Assembly: GCA_023436585.1 (NCBI GenBank)
Contig: JAEZIN010000012.1
Span: 62,001 to 126,000 of the forward strand
Direction of reading: 5' to 3'
Length of the DNA stretch: 64,000 bases
DNA from: Bacillota bacterium
GTDB lineage: Bacteria > Bacillota > Clostridia > Christensenellales > Aristaeellaceae
Shown: one piece after another, positions 51,314-59,604 of the stretch
Numbering within the stretch: the first letter of the stretch is position 1
How the letters are laid out: each line of letters opens with the position of its first letter
Notes under the pieces: model-generated
What the model was told of the DNA's origin: nothing
What the model saw: the letters and a program-made list of their open reading frames with translations, nothing else
Database searches by the model: none
Position numbers and translations under genes: made by a program

Positions 51314-52387
51314 TTACTCCGGGAGCTTGACCACCCATCCAAACGGATCGGGCTCCTGCCCCATTTGTATCCCTGTCAGCATATCGTAGAGCCGGCGCGT
51401 TACGCGGCCGATTCCCCCGTCGCCGATGGTTGCCTTTTCCCCTTTGTAGCACAGTTCGCCCACCGGGGAAACCACTGCCGCCGTGCCTGTACCAAACGCT
51501 TCGGTCAGCCTTCCGGCCTTGATGTCCTCAAAAATCACATCGATGGCCAAACGACCTTCCTCCACCCCGTAGCCAAGGGACGCGGCCAGCTTCATTATGC
51601 TGTCCCTGGTGATGCCGGGAAGTATGCTCCCGCTCAGAGACGGATTTACAATCTTATCGCCATAAACGAACATCATGTTCATGGCGCCGACTTCTTCCAC
51701 GTACCTGCGCTCCACACCATCCAGCCACAATACCTGCACATAACCTTTTTTCTCGGCCATCTCCGCAGCCAGTATGGAAGCCGCATAGTTGCCCGCCGCC
51801 TTGGCATGGCCTACGCCTCCGCGCACGGCCCTGACAAACTCGTCTTCCACATAGATGCCGATTGGCGCAAGCCCGCCGCGATAGTACGCGCCGCTGGGCG
51901 AGAGAATGATGGCAAAGCGGTACGTTTTGGAAGCATGCACCCCCAGGAACGGATCCGTCGCAATGATGAAGGGACGGATATACAGCGACGTTCCCTGTGT
52001 ATGGGGTACCCAATCTTTTTCCAGTTGAAGCAATTGAACCAGGCCCGCCATGCACAGATCGACATCCAATTGCGGCATGCACATGCGCTCGGCAGAATGA
52101 TTCATGCGCAGGAAGTTGTCCCTGGGCCGAAACAGCTGCAGACCGCCGTCCTTTGTGTGATAACACTTGGTCCCTTCAAAAATAGCTTGCCCGTAATGCA
52201 GGACCATGGAGGCCGGATCCATGGCAAAAGGACCGTAAGGGACAATCCTCGCGTCATGCCAGCCGGATTCCGGCGCGTAATCGATCAGGAACATATGGTC
52301 TGAAAACAGTTTTCCAAAGCCAAGCTTGGATTCGTCCGCCGGCTTCACCTTTTTCTCCTGGGTCAATGTCACCTTGATATCCTGCAT
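51314..52387 (-). CDS. ilvE: Branched-chain amino acid aminotransferase
   Basis: 357 residues, the longer BCAT-2 type. FGKLFSDHMFLIDY opens the fold type IV domain; LHYGQAIFEGTKCY, RPFIIATDPFLGV, the PLP Lys region HAKAAGNYAASILA, and EAFGTGTAAVVSPVG near the cofactor phosphate are seen. Carries out the last step of valine, leucine and isoleucine synthesis or the first of their breakdown. First gene of a four-gene operon behind a strong promoter; no T-box is visible in its leader. Confidence 0.95.
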   Translation of the reverse strand: MQDIKVTLTQEKKVKPADESKLGFGKLFSDHMFLIDYAPESGWHDARIVPYGPFAMDPASMVLHYGQAIFEGTKCYHTKDGGLQLFRPRDNFLRMNHSAERMCMPQLDVDLCMAGLVQLLQLEKDWVPHTQGTSLYIRPFIIATDPFLGVHASKTYRFAIILSPSGAYYRGGLAPIGIYVEDEFVRAVRGGVGHAKAAGNYAASILAAEMAEKKGYVQVLWLDGVERRYVEEVGAMNMMFVYGDKIVNPSLSGSILPGITRDSIMKLAASLGYGVEEGRLAIDVIFEDIKAGRLTEAFGTGTAAVVSPVGELCYKGEKATIGDGGIGRVTRRLYDMLTGIQMGQEPDPFGWVVKLPE

Positions 52388-52465
52388 GCGGTGCCTCCAT
52401 TCTTCCGTACAACCAGCGAATAAACGCCTTCTACGGCACAGCTACAAAAATAGTTACCGTTGATT

Positions 52466-52493
52466 TATTATACAAGGATGACATGGCGTGTCA
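52466..52493 (-). promoter_or_regulatory. ilvE operon promoter
   Basis: Minus strand TTGACA (52488-52493), 16-base spacer, TATAAT (52466-52471). Confidence 0.82.
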
Positions 52494-52690
52494 AGCCTTT
52501 TCCCCTGTCAATTTGGGGCAAATAAACGCATTTTACCGTGAAAATGGTATTGTCCAAGGACGTTCGGCGTAAGGTTGGGCGATGGCATCCCGCATGAATT
52601 GTGAATGCATAAAGCATAGGAATGGTCAGACTTCCAAAGCTGTATCCGCCTGCTAATCATTCCCTGGTTGAAATTTCACTGCGGCCTTTC
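52494..52690. other. Intergenic stretch between divergent ilvE and EamA genes
   Basis: About 200 bases between the two promoters with no gene. Contains imperfect short repeats but no clear operator, hairpin or riboswitch. Confidence 0.4.
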
Positions 52691-52719
52691 TTGTTCTTTG
52701 TTTCCTGCGCTGTTATAAT
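52691..52719 (+). promoter_or_regulatory. EamA gene promoter
   Basis: TTGTTC (52691-52696), 17-base spacer, TATAAT (52714-52719). Confidence 0.7.
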
Positions 52720-52763
52720 GAGGTAAACGAACATATCTATATCAAATATTTGGAGTGAACGGT

Positions 52764-53183
52764 ATGTGGATTGTCTATGCCATCCTGTCCGCTGTATTCG
52801 CTTCCCTGACTGCCATCCTATCCAAAATTGGCATGGCCGGCATCAATTCCAATCTGGCCACCGCCATCAGAACGGTGGTTGTGCTATTCATGGCCTGGGC
52901 CCTCGTCTTTATCACAGGGCAGCACAGTAATCTTGGCGGGCTGACAAAACAGAACTGGATATTCCTGATCTTGTCCGGCATCGCCACGGGCCTTTCGTGG
53001 CTGTTCTACTTTCAGGCGCTGCAAATAGGCGACGCCAGCGTCGTGGTGCCCATCGACAAGTTCAGCGTTGTCATTACCATGGTGCTCGCCTTCCTTTTCC
53101 TTGGCGAAAAGCTGGACACCCAGAAACTGATCGGCGGCGGCCTGATCGCCATTGGCACCCTGGTGCTGGTCTTCAAATGGTAA
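52764..53183 (+). CDS. Half-size EamA-family transporter
   Basis: 139 residues with five membrane segments forming a single EamA domain, ending FLFLGEKLDTQKLIGGGLIAIGTLVLVFKW as in the family. Most EamA transporters have two such domains; a single-domain protein must dimerise. Substrate unknown. The start at 52764 has TGGAG eight bases upstream. The next gene, a UMF1-type transporter, follows by 30 bases and is probably co-transcribed. Confidence 0.85.
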   Translation: MWIVYAILSAVFASLTAILSKIGMAGINSNLATAIRTVVVLFMAWALVFITGQHSNLGGLTKQNWIFLILSGIATGLSWLFYFQALQIGDASVVVPIDKFSVVITMVLAFLFLGEKLDTQKLIGGGLIAIGTLVLVFKW

Positions 53184-53213
53184 GCATTGAATCGCCTTTT
53201 AGGAGGTATACGT

Positions 53214-54488
53214 ATGCTGAAAAAGTTTACCCGGGAAGAAAAAGGCTGGATCATGTACGACTGGGCCAATTCCTCTTTTGCCGCCATCATCCTGGCGATT
53301 GTGCTGCCACCTTTTTTCGAGAAAGTAGCGCACGATAACGCCGGTCCCTGGTGGGGCTATGCCACCAGCATCGCCTCCCTGATCGGCGCTTTGACCGCGC
53401 CGTTTCTTGGCACGCTTGGCGATTACAAGGGCTACAAAATGCGGCTGTTTACCGCGTTTGTGCTGCTTGGCGCCTCGGCCACGGCGCTTCTGGCCTTCAC
53501 CGTCAACTGGCAGCTGATGCTGGTGCTGTATATCGTGGGCTCCATAGGCTTCAACGCTTCCGGCGTCTTTTATGACGGTTTCCTGCCGGATGTGACAACG
53601 GATAAACGTATGGACATGGTCTCCAGCTACGGCTACGGCATGGGCTATATCGGGGGTAGCACCATTCCCCTTTTAATCGCCCTGGCGCTCATCATGTTCG
53701 GCGAATCAGTCGGCATCCCATCCGATACGGCGTGTCAGATTTCCTTCTTCATTACAGCCGTGTGGTGGATTGCCTTTACCATCCCCATGTGGCGGTCGGT
53801 GAAACAAACGCATTATGTGGAGCAGCGCGGCAGTCTGGTGAAGCAGACTATTTCCCGGGTGACTTCCGTCGCCCGCCGGATTGTGACCAACAAAGCTGTG
53901 TTCCTGTTCCTGCTGGCATACTTTTTCTACATCGACGGCGTGGGCACCATCATCCACATGGCATCCATCTTCGGCAGCAACATGGGCCTTGGCCAGACGG
54001 ATCTCATCCTCATCCTGCTGGTGGTGCAGTTGGTGGCCTTTCCCTGCGCCATACTCTATGGCATATTGGCCCGAAAATGGGGCGTGCGGACCATGCTGCT
54101 GACCGGCATCGTCACCTATATGGTGATTTGCGCCGTGGCCATGTTCCTGGAGCCATTAAGGGCGCTTGGCAAGACGCCGCTGCTGCTGGGCTTTATGGCG
54201 CTGGCGGTGCTGGTGGGCACGGCACAGGGCGGTATACAGGCGCTGAGCCGAAGCTTTTACGGCAAGCTGGTTCCCCCGGAATCCGCCAATGAGTTTTTCG
54301 GTTTCTACGATATCTTCGGCAAGTTTTCCGCCGTGCTGGGTCCAGCCCTGTTCGCATGGGTATGGGACGCCACGCACAAGTCGTATCTTGGCGTAATTCC
54401 CGTTCTTATCATGTTCATCATAGGCGGCGGGCTGTTCTTGCTGGTGCCAAAGAAAATCGAAAAGCTGAACGCACCCAATCAAAAATAA
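53214..54488 (+). CDS. UMF1-type MFS transporter
   Basis: 424 residues with about 12 membrane helices. Opens with EEKGWIMYDWANSSFAAIIL, the signature of the UMF1/Atg22-like branch of the major facilitator superfamily, and has LPDVTTDKRMDMVSSYGYGMGYIGG and GGIQALSRSFYGKLVPPE typical of it. Fungal relatives export amino acids from the vacuole; bacterial substrates are unknown. The start is ATG 53214 with AGGAGG. Confidence 0.9.
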   Translation: MLKKFTREEKGWIMYDWANSSFAAIILAIVLPPFFEKVAHDNAGPWWGYATSIASLIGALTAPFLGTLGDYKGYKMRLFTAFVLLGASATALLAFTVNWQLMLVLYIVGSIGFNASGVFYDGFLPDVTTDKRMDMVSSYGYGMGYIGGSTIPLLIALALIMFGESVGIPSDTACQISFFITAVWWIAFTIPMWRSVKQTHYVEQRGSLVKQTISRVTSVARRIVTNKAVFLFLLAYFFYIDGVGTIIHMASIFGSNMGLGQTDLILILLVVQLVAFPCAILYGILARKWGVRTMLLTGIVTYMVICAVAMFLEPLRALGKTPLLLGFMALAVLVGTAQGGIQALSRSFYGKLVPPESANEFFGFYDIFGKFSAVLGPALFAWVWDATHKSYLGVIPVLIMFIIGGGLFLLVPKKIEKLNAPNQK

Positions 54489-54506
54489 ATCCCTGCCATA
54501 AAAATA

Positions 54507-54534
54507 GCCGGAGGCATAAAGCTTCCGGCCTTTT
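54507..54534. terminator. Bidirectional terminator
   Basis: Nine-pair stem GCCGGAGGC (54507-54515) / GCTTCCGGC (54521-54529), loop ATAAA, flanked by A and T runs, between convergent genes. Confidence 0.85.
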
Positions 54535-54535
54535 G

Positions 54536-55495
54536 TTATGCATAGATTTCCGGGTTCACCACGTTGGGCGGCCGCCTGCCCGATAGCCCCTCCAGGATGC
54601 GGACACAGGCGTCATGGGCCATGGCGTTTCGCGCCTCCAGCGTGTTGGTGCCAATGTGGGGCGTCAAAATCACATTGTCCATCGAAAGCAGTTCTTCCGG
54701 GATATGGGGCTCATGGGGAAACACATCCAGCCCGGCGGCAAAAAGCTTTCCTTCGCGAAGCATTCCTGCCATCTCCTGATAGTCCACGATGGCTCCCCTG
54801 GCCGTATTGATGAGTATGGCTGTTGGTTTTAGCAAGGAAAGCCGTTGGGCGGAAAGAAGATTGTGCGTCTCCTCCGTCAGCGGGCAGTGGATGCTGATTA
54901 TATCGGCTGATGAAAGCAATTCATCCAGAGCCATGTATTGCGCGCCTTGCTCTTTCTCCACAGGCAGCCTGCGGCGGTTAAAGTATACTACCCGCATGTT
55001 CATTAACTGTCCGAACCGGGCCACCACCATGCCGATATTTCCCAGACCAATGATACCCAGCGTCCGCCCGGAAAGCCCCATGCCCATATGGCGGCCCATG
55101 CCAAAGAGAGATTCCGGCGGTGCTTTGCGTACGCCCCTGTCCAGCTCGCCAATGCGCCTTGCGCAGGAAAGCATCAGTCCGATGGCTACCTCGGCGGTAG
55201 GCTGGGCGGTGCTTTCCGGGCAGTTGGTCACGATGATCCCGCGCTTTGTAGCTGCGGCAACGTCGATCTTGTCATACCCAGCGCCATAATTGCTGATGAT
55301 TTTCAAATTCGGTGCCGCTTCGATCATTTCCGCGCTCATCTGCCCGCAGGCCAAAACCGCGTCGGCCGTGGCCAGTAAGGGGAACAATTCCTGCCGCGTA
55401 TATGCGCGGCCAAACTCCGGACAGGATACACGATGGCCTTCCAGTATGGAAAAGGCGCCGGACGGAATGCCATGCGTCACAACGATCTCCGCCAT
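54536..55495 (-). CDS. D-2-hydroxyacid dehydrogenase
   Basis: 319 residues of the NAD(P)-dependent D-isomer-specific 2-hydroxyacid dehydrogenase family. Rossmann motif GIIGLGNIG near residue 148, catalytic Arg in NTARGAIVD, Glu in FPHEPHIPEEL and His in TPHIGTNT. Reduces a 2-keto acid such as glyoxylate, hydroxypyruvate or a sugar-derived keto acid; the exact substrate cannot be assigned. A purine-rich sequence (AAAGGAGGC) precedes the ATG. Single gene. Confidence 0.92.
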   Translation of the reverse strand: MAEIVVTHGIPSGAFSILEGHRVSCPEFGRAYTRQELFPLLATADAVLACGQMSAEMIEAAPNLKIISNYGAGYDKIDVAAATKRGIIVTNCPESTAQPTAEVAIGLMLSCARRIGELDRGVRKAPPESLFGMGRHMGMGLSGRTLGIIGLGNIGMVVARFGQLMNMRVVYFNRRRLPVEKEQGAQYMALDELLSSADIISIHCPLTEETHNLLSAQRLSLLKPTAILINTARGAIVDYQEMAGMLREGKLFAAGLDVFPHEPHIPEELLSMDNVILTPHIGTNTLEARNAMAHDACVRILEGLSGRRPPNVVNPEIYA

Positions 55496-55692
55496 AAAAA
55501 CGCCTCCTTTATATTTTGCTGCCCATTATAACAGTTGAGGAAGCCGTTGGCAAGGCAGCGTCCCACAAGATGATGCATGGACAAATTTTATTGCCGAAGC
55601 TTATCTATTCCAATCAAAAAGGCATAGCCGTCAAAGGATTTGTGCAAACTCGGAAAAGCCTTTATTCTTTTTTAAGCAGAAAGGAGCGGCGC

Positions 55693-57066
55693 ATGGACGG
55701 ACATCCCATTTGGCTTATGGGTGATGTGCCTGGCTATACGCCGCTGCGGGGCAGGCAGAAGGCAGAGGCCGTGGTGGTGGGCGGCGGCCTATGCGGCGTA
55801 ACGACAGCGTATCTTTTGGCGCAGGGCGGCTTGGACGTAGTGCTTTTGGAAGCCGGTAAATTAGGCTATGGTGCCTCCGGCCATACCATGGCGAAGGTGA
55901 CGGTGCAGCACGGACTGATTTACAGCCGGCTGAAAAAGCATTGGAGCCGCGATATAGCCCAGGCGTATGCCACATGCCAGGCCGGTGCGCTTCAAGCCAT
56001 GGCCGGGCTGGTGGAGAAGCTGCACATCAACTGCGGCTGGACCTGGCAGGATGCGTCCCTGGCCGCTTTGAATCAGGAGGAAGAAGCACTGCTTGCCTTG
56101 GAGGAGGAAGCAGCCCAGGAGGCCGGACTCTCCGCCTCACTGAAAAGCGGAGGCGACTGCCCCATTTCTGTCCGCAAGCTTTTGACCACCCCCGCCCAGG
56201 CCATGTTTGATCCATACGCATACCTTACCGCGCTTGCAGGCGCCTTTTCCAGCATGGGAGGCCGCATTTATGAAGACAGCCGTGTGAGGGCCGTGAATAC
56301 GCAAAGCGTATCTACAGAGACGGGCTCCGTTCATGCTCCCTTCGTCGTCATCGCAACCCATTTTCCCATTATCAACTTCCCCGGCTGGTTTTTTTTAAGG
56401 GCACGCCAGCAGCGCAGCCATGTGATAGCCCTTACAGATACGGCCGCTTTTCAGGGAATGTACCTGCATATCGGTGAGAACGGCTTTTCCATAAGGCGGC
56501 ATGACAACCTTACGATCTACGGCGCATGCGACTATGCCTGCGGCACGCAGACGGAAGTGGACCATGAGGAGCTTTTAAGGCGCAAAGCCGCGGAGGCATT
56601 TCCCGATTCCAAACCCCTCACCTCCTGGCATGGCCAGGATCTTTTAAGCGCAGACGGTTTGCCCTACATCGGCCCTTACAGCCGCAGAACACCAAATCAT
56701 TTCGTGGCGGCCGGATTTTCCAAATGGGGTATGACAAACAGCATGGCTGCAGCCCAGTCCATCAGTGCCCGTATCCTGGGCGAGCCTCTGCCCGAATCGG
56801 AGATTTTCAGTCCCGCACGCACAGTCAGGCATGGCGCCCTTCCTGTGCTTTCCACCCTGGCCTTAACCACCGGGAAATATGTCTCAGGTCTTCCGCGGAA
56901 AAACGCGCCGCGCTGCCCGCACATGGGCTGCAGGCTGAAATATGTACAGGCCACCGCAAGCTGGGATTGCCCATGCCACGGTTCCCGATTCGACAGCATC
57001 GGCCGTGTCATAAACGGGCCTGCAGTAAGGCCCGCCATAATCCGTAACAAAAACCGAAACAAATGA
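55693..57066 (+). CDS. FAD-dependent oxidoreductase with C-terminal Rieske domain
   Basis: 457 residues. The N-terminal DAO-type FAD domain has VVVGGGLCGVTTAYLLAQGG and EAGKLGYGASGHTMAKVT. The C-terminal Rieske 2Fe-2S domain (about 375-450) carries CPHMGC and CPCHGSRFD, i.e. the C-x-H and C-x2-H ligand pairs. This architecture is known in uncharacterised bacterial oxidoreductases; electrons would pass between FAD and the 2Fe-2S cluster in the cytoplasm. The start at 55693 has AAGGAG; the frame is open upstream but is not protein-like. The extreme C-terminus is Arg/Lys/Asn-rich. Confidence 0.88.
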   Translation: MDGHPIWLMGDVPGYTPLRGRQKAEAVVVGGGLCGVTTAYLLAQGGLDVVLLEAGKLGYGASGHTMAKVTVQHGLIYSRLKKHWSRDIAQAYATCQAGALQAMAGLVEKLHINCGWTWQDASLAALNQEEEALLALEEEAAQEAGLSASLKSGGDCPISVRKLLTTPAQAMFDPYAYLTALAGAFSSMGGRIYEDSRVRAVNTQSVSTETGSVHAPFVVIATHFPIINFPGWFFLRARQQRSHVIALTDTAAFQGMYLHIGENGFSIRRHDNLTIYGACDYACGTQTEVDHEELLRRKAAEAFPDSKPLTSWHGQDLLSADGLPYIGPYSRRTPNHFVAAGFSKWGMTNSMAAAQSISARILGEPLPESEIFSPARTVRHGALPVLSTLALTTGKYVSGLPRKNAPRCPHMGCRLKYVQATASWDCPCHGSRFDSIGRVINGPAVRPAIIRNKNRNK

Positions 57067-57253
57067 TTCTGCAAATTCCTCTTTCAGCCCATTCCTTTCC
57101 CGTGTGTTGATGTTCCCATAAATGTATTCTGTTTCCATTCGTCGAAATATGATATAAATTGAGATATTTTGCATAATTAAGGCAACATTTTTCAATGTTG
57201 TGACGAAATTTTTACTTCCGGATAATATTTGAATATTTTTTTGCATCAGTTCC
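57067..57253. other. A/T-rich intergenic region with repeats and a possible Spo0A box
   Basis: Markedly more A/T-rich than the surroundings. Holds a 7-bp inverted repeat CAACATT TTTC AATGTTG (57183-57200), TGACGAA at 57201-57207 (fits the Spo0A box TGNCGAA) with a weaker CGTCGAA near 57140, and TTGCATAATTAA at 57169-57180, repeated exactly at 57254-57265. Confidence 0.5.
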
Positions 57254-57282
57254 TTGCATAATTAACATCTTTAGTCTATAAT
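57254..57282 (+). promoter_or_regulatory. Promoter of the unknown-gene/HD-GYP cluster
   Basis: TTGCAT (57254-57259), 17-base spacer, TATAAT (57277-57282), 74 bases before the ATG. Confidence 0.75.
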
Positions 57283-57356
57283 GTAACAAGGATTAATGGT
57301 GTACTTTTCCAGCACTTACAATACTAAAGTTTCGCTTTGCATAGGGAGGCTGCCAC

Positions 57357-58049
57357 ATGGCTATTGATGCATTTTCCGACTCCATCAAATCTCAGGAAGA
57401 TATGTACCGGCAGCTGCTCATGCGACTCACAGGCGTTTTCGCGGCAAACGTCCATCTATCCCCGGACGGCTCCATTACGGAAATCCATATCCTGGGCAGC
57501 AGCCTGCGGCACCCCAAGCAAATTATGCGGGATGTCCAGTCCGCCTTGGCCTCGGCCTATGGCGTTACGGTGGATCACCGCATCATCAGCATTGCGCAGC
57601 TCCGCCAGGATCCCGTCCAGGCCGATGAGCACGTGGTATCGACGCCCACCGGGGAAGTCAGGCTTCGCACGCATGAGTTTACCCAGAATGTGGTAGGCAA
57701 CCAATACAATGTGAAGATCTCCCTGACAAAGGACGATATCGAGTATACCGGCCGCTGCTCCTGCAGAAATACACCCATCCAGCGGCCGCGCGCCGTCGCC
57801 ACAGCCGTGCTTCAGGCAGTCCACAGCTTCCTCGGTGTGGAGGATGTGTTCTTGCTGCTGTCCGTACAATTCACTCAGCTTTCCAGTATCAAGGTGGTTA
57901 TGGTGGCAATTGAGTGCATGAATATGCAGGCCGCGCCTGTTTTGATTGGCGCCGCGGAGTGCGGCGGCGATGAATCCCAGGCCATCGTAAGGGCCACACT
58001 TTCCGCCTTGAACCGCAAGCTTGCCTTTATGGCATCCAACCCCAGTTGA
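57357..58049 (+). CDS. Unknown conserved-looking protein upstream of the HD-GYP gene
   Basis: 230 residues, soluble, no signal peptide. The N-terminal 90 residues (TGVFAANVHLSPDGSITEIH, then RHPKQIMRDVQSALASAYG and HRIISIAQL) form an alpha/beta domain I associate with Firmicute proteins next to HD-GYP/DUF5317 genes, but I cannot name its family. The second half has a central GRCSCRNTPIQRPRAVATAV and a C-terminal repeat-like AATLSALNRKL-type helix (RATLSALNRKLAFM). GGGAGG lies nine bases before the ATG. Its stop codon is at the edge of a long inverted repeat. Confidence 0.75.
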   Translation: MAIDAFSDSIKSQEDMYRQLLMRLTGVFAANVHLSPDGSITEIHILGSSLRHPKQIMRDVQSALASAYGVTVDHRIISIAQLRQDPVQADEHVVSTPTGEVRLRTHEFTQNVVGNQYNVKISLTKDDIEYTGRCSCRNTPIQRPRAVATAVLQAVHSFLGVEDVFLLLSVQFTQLSSIKVVMVAIECMNMQAAPVLIGAAECGGDESQAIVRATLSALNRKLAFMASNPS

Positions 58050-58260
58050 AAACAGGTCCGACCACGCCGCAAACGCGCTACATCTTAGCGAAGTGAATAT
58101 AGCCTGTCCTATTAGCGAATGGCAGAGCCCTTTAGAGGAGGCTATATCCGTGAAGAAGGCCAAGATCGTTGTCGCGTTGATGTCCCTGGTTTCCTTGGTT
58201 CTGTCCTGTGGGGCGTTCGTAACCTGGAGGTAGTGGTTTGGGCGTGGCGGACCTGTTTTC
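58048..58260. repeat. 20-bp inverted repeat enclosing a small peptide gene
   Basis: Left arm 58048-58068 (GAAAACAGGTCCG, then A, then CCACGCC) pairs with right arm 58241-58260 (GGCGTGG then CGGACCTGTTTTC): 20 pairs with one bulged A. In RNA it would close a loop of about 170 bases. Inside, ATATAGCCT (58097-58105) can pair with AGGCTATAT (58139-58147), covering part of the peptide gene's RBS; TTAGCGAA occurs twice. Confidence 0.8.
58150..58233 (+). CDS. 27-residue hydrophobic peptide
   Basis: GTG start with GAGGAGG (58135-58141) eight bases upstream. The peptide opens VKKAKIVVALMSLVSLVLSC and ends GAFVTWR; two to three lysines precede a single hydrophobic helix, like a signal peptide or a one-helix membrane peptide. 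LVLSC resembles a lipoprotein box, so processing could yield a short C-GAFVTWR product. I do not recognise a family. It lies inside the inverted repeat and just before the HD-GYP gene. Confidence 0.6.
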   Translation: MKKAKIVVALMSLVSLVLSCGAFVTWR

Positions 58261-58287
58261 ATATATAATGGTTCTCCTCTATTCTAG

Positions 58288-59604
58288 GTGATTGAGGTGA
58301 TCCTTACGTCCAAAAAAGCAAAGCTTTATGTATATTTTGTTATCACCGTCGGTTTACTGCTGGCTATCTTTGCCTTTTATTCATACATAAAAAACCTAAA
58401 TCATCAAAATTTTCCACTTGAAATCCAACAAATGGTCTGCTTGATTATATTATGCGTACTGTGCCGTTCATTGCCCATTTATTATGGAGATGGACAGCAG
58501 GCGTTGGATGTATCGGTCGTTAGTATTTTGGCTGCCGTCCTGACAAAAGGGCCATACGCGGCTATGTGCGTCTATTTGGTAAGTTCGCTCTTCACCGTTG
58601 AATATGACAAGGGCACAAAAACATACCGCCATCTGTACAACACCTCGTTTTTGAAATCGGCTTTCAACAACAGCAACCTAATGATATCCATTCTGGTCCC
58701 AAGCGTGTTGTTTCTTGCCGCTGGTGGTACGCCTGGCAAAGCTTCCCTGCCCGGTGTGATCTGGCCCGCTTTTCTATTTACCAGTTTTGCATTTCTAACG
58801 AATTACGTCATTCTAAATATCGTGTTTTTGCTGGACAAGCAGATTACCATTAATGCAGTGGTGGATATGGTTCGGGGTTTGCTGCCCAATGTGATTTTCG
58901 CTATGCCTCTTGGACTACTCATCGCCATATTGTTCATGATGGACAATGGCCACTGGTTGGCTATTTTAATGCTGTTTCCCCTGCTTTTGGCAAGATATGC
59001 CTGGGCGCTGTACCTGGAATCCCAGGTGCAGCACATGAAATTGATCCATGCTTTCGTATCCGCCATGGAAGCGAAAGACACCTATACGGAAGGCCATTCC
59101 CGCCGTGTGGAGACATTCGCGGTCCAGATTGCCACGGCGCTTAAGCTTCCCAAGGAAAAGGTGAAGGAGATTCAAATCGCGGCGCTGCTGCACGATATCG
59201 GCAAAATCGGCATTGAGGATATCATCCTTCGCAAGCCGGCCCGGCTGACGGAGGAAGAGCGACGGCGAATCGAGGAGCATCCCACCATCGGCGTCAGCAT
59301 CGTGGAGAAGGTAGGCCTTTCCGATGAAATCAAGGAAATGATCCGCCATCATCACGAGCGGTATGACGGCCATGGTTATCCGGACAAGCTGGACCATACG
59401 GCCGTATCCTTTGAGGCATACATCCTCGGAGTGGCCGACGCGTTTGACGCCATGACCAGCGACCGGCCATACCGCAGCGGTATGTCGGAGGAAAAAGCGA
59501 TGTCCATACTCGTGGAGGAGAGCGGGAAACAGTTTCATCCGGCTGTGGTGGAAACATTCCTGTCCATCATTCGGTCCCAGAAGGAGCTGAAGATAGACAC
59601 ATGA
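58288..59604 (+). CDS. Membrane HD-GYP phosphodiesterase
   Basis: 438 residues (GTG at 58288; GTG at 58297 is an equally possible start, and the RBS is weak). About eight membrane helices fill residues 10-245. The C-terminal HD-GYP domain (about 255-430) has the HD pair in LLHDIGKIGIEDIILRKP and later HHHERYDGHGYPDKL. HD-GYP domains degrade cyclic di-GMP. The membrane part is not a sensor I can name. Overlaps the DUF5317 gene by four bases. Confidence 0.9.
   Translation: MIEVILTSKKAKLYVYFVITVGLLLAIFAFYSYIKNLNHQNFPLEIQQMVCLIILCVLCRSLPIYYGDGQQALDVSVVSILAAVLTKGPYAAMCVYLVSSLFTVEYDKGTKTYRHLYNTSFLKSAFNNSNLMISILVPSVLFLAAGGTPGKASLPGVIWPAFLFTSFAFLTNYVILNIVFLLDKQITINAVVDMVRGLLPNVIFAMPLGLLIAILFMMDNGHWLAILMLFPLLLARYAWALYLESQVQHMKLIHAFVSAMEAKDTYTEGHSRRVETFAVQIATALKLPKEKVKEIQIAALLHDIGKIGIEDIILRKPARLTEEERRRIEEHPTIGVSIVEKVGLSDEIKEMIRHHHERYDGHGYPDKLDHTAVSFEAYILGVADAFDAMTSDRPYRSGMSEEKAMSILVEESGKQFHPAVVETFLSIIRSQKELKIDT

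Noticed and set aside
58048..58260. The inverted repeat as an insertion sequence or MITE end pair
   Set aside because: No target-site duplication or transposase is seen, and the left arm begins at the stop codon of the upstream gene; a structured RNA or regulatory element fits better, though a repeat search would decide.
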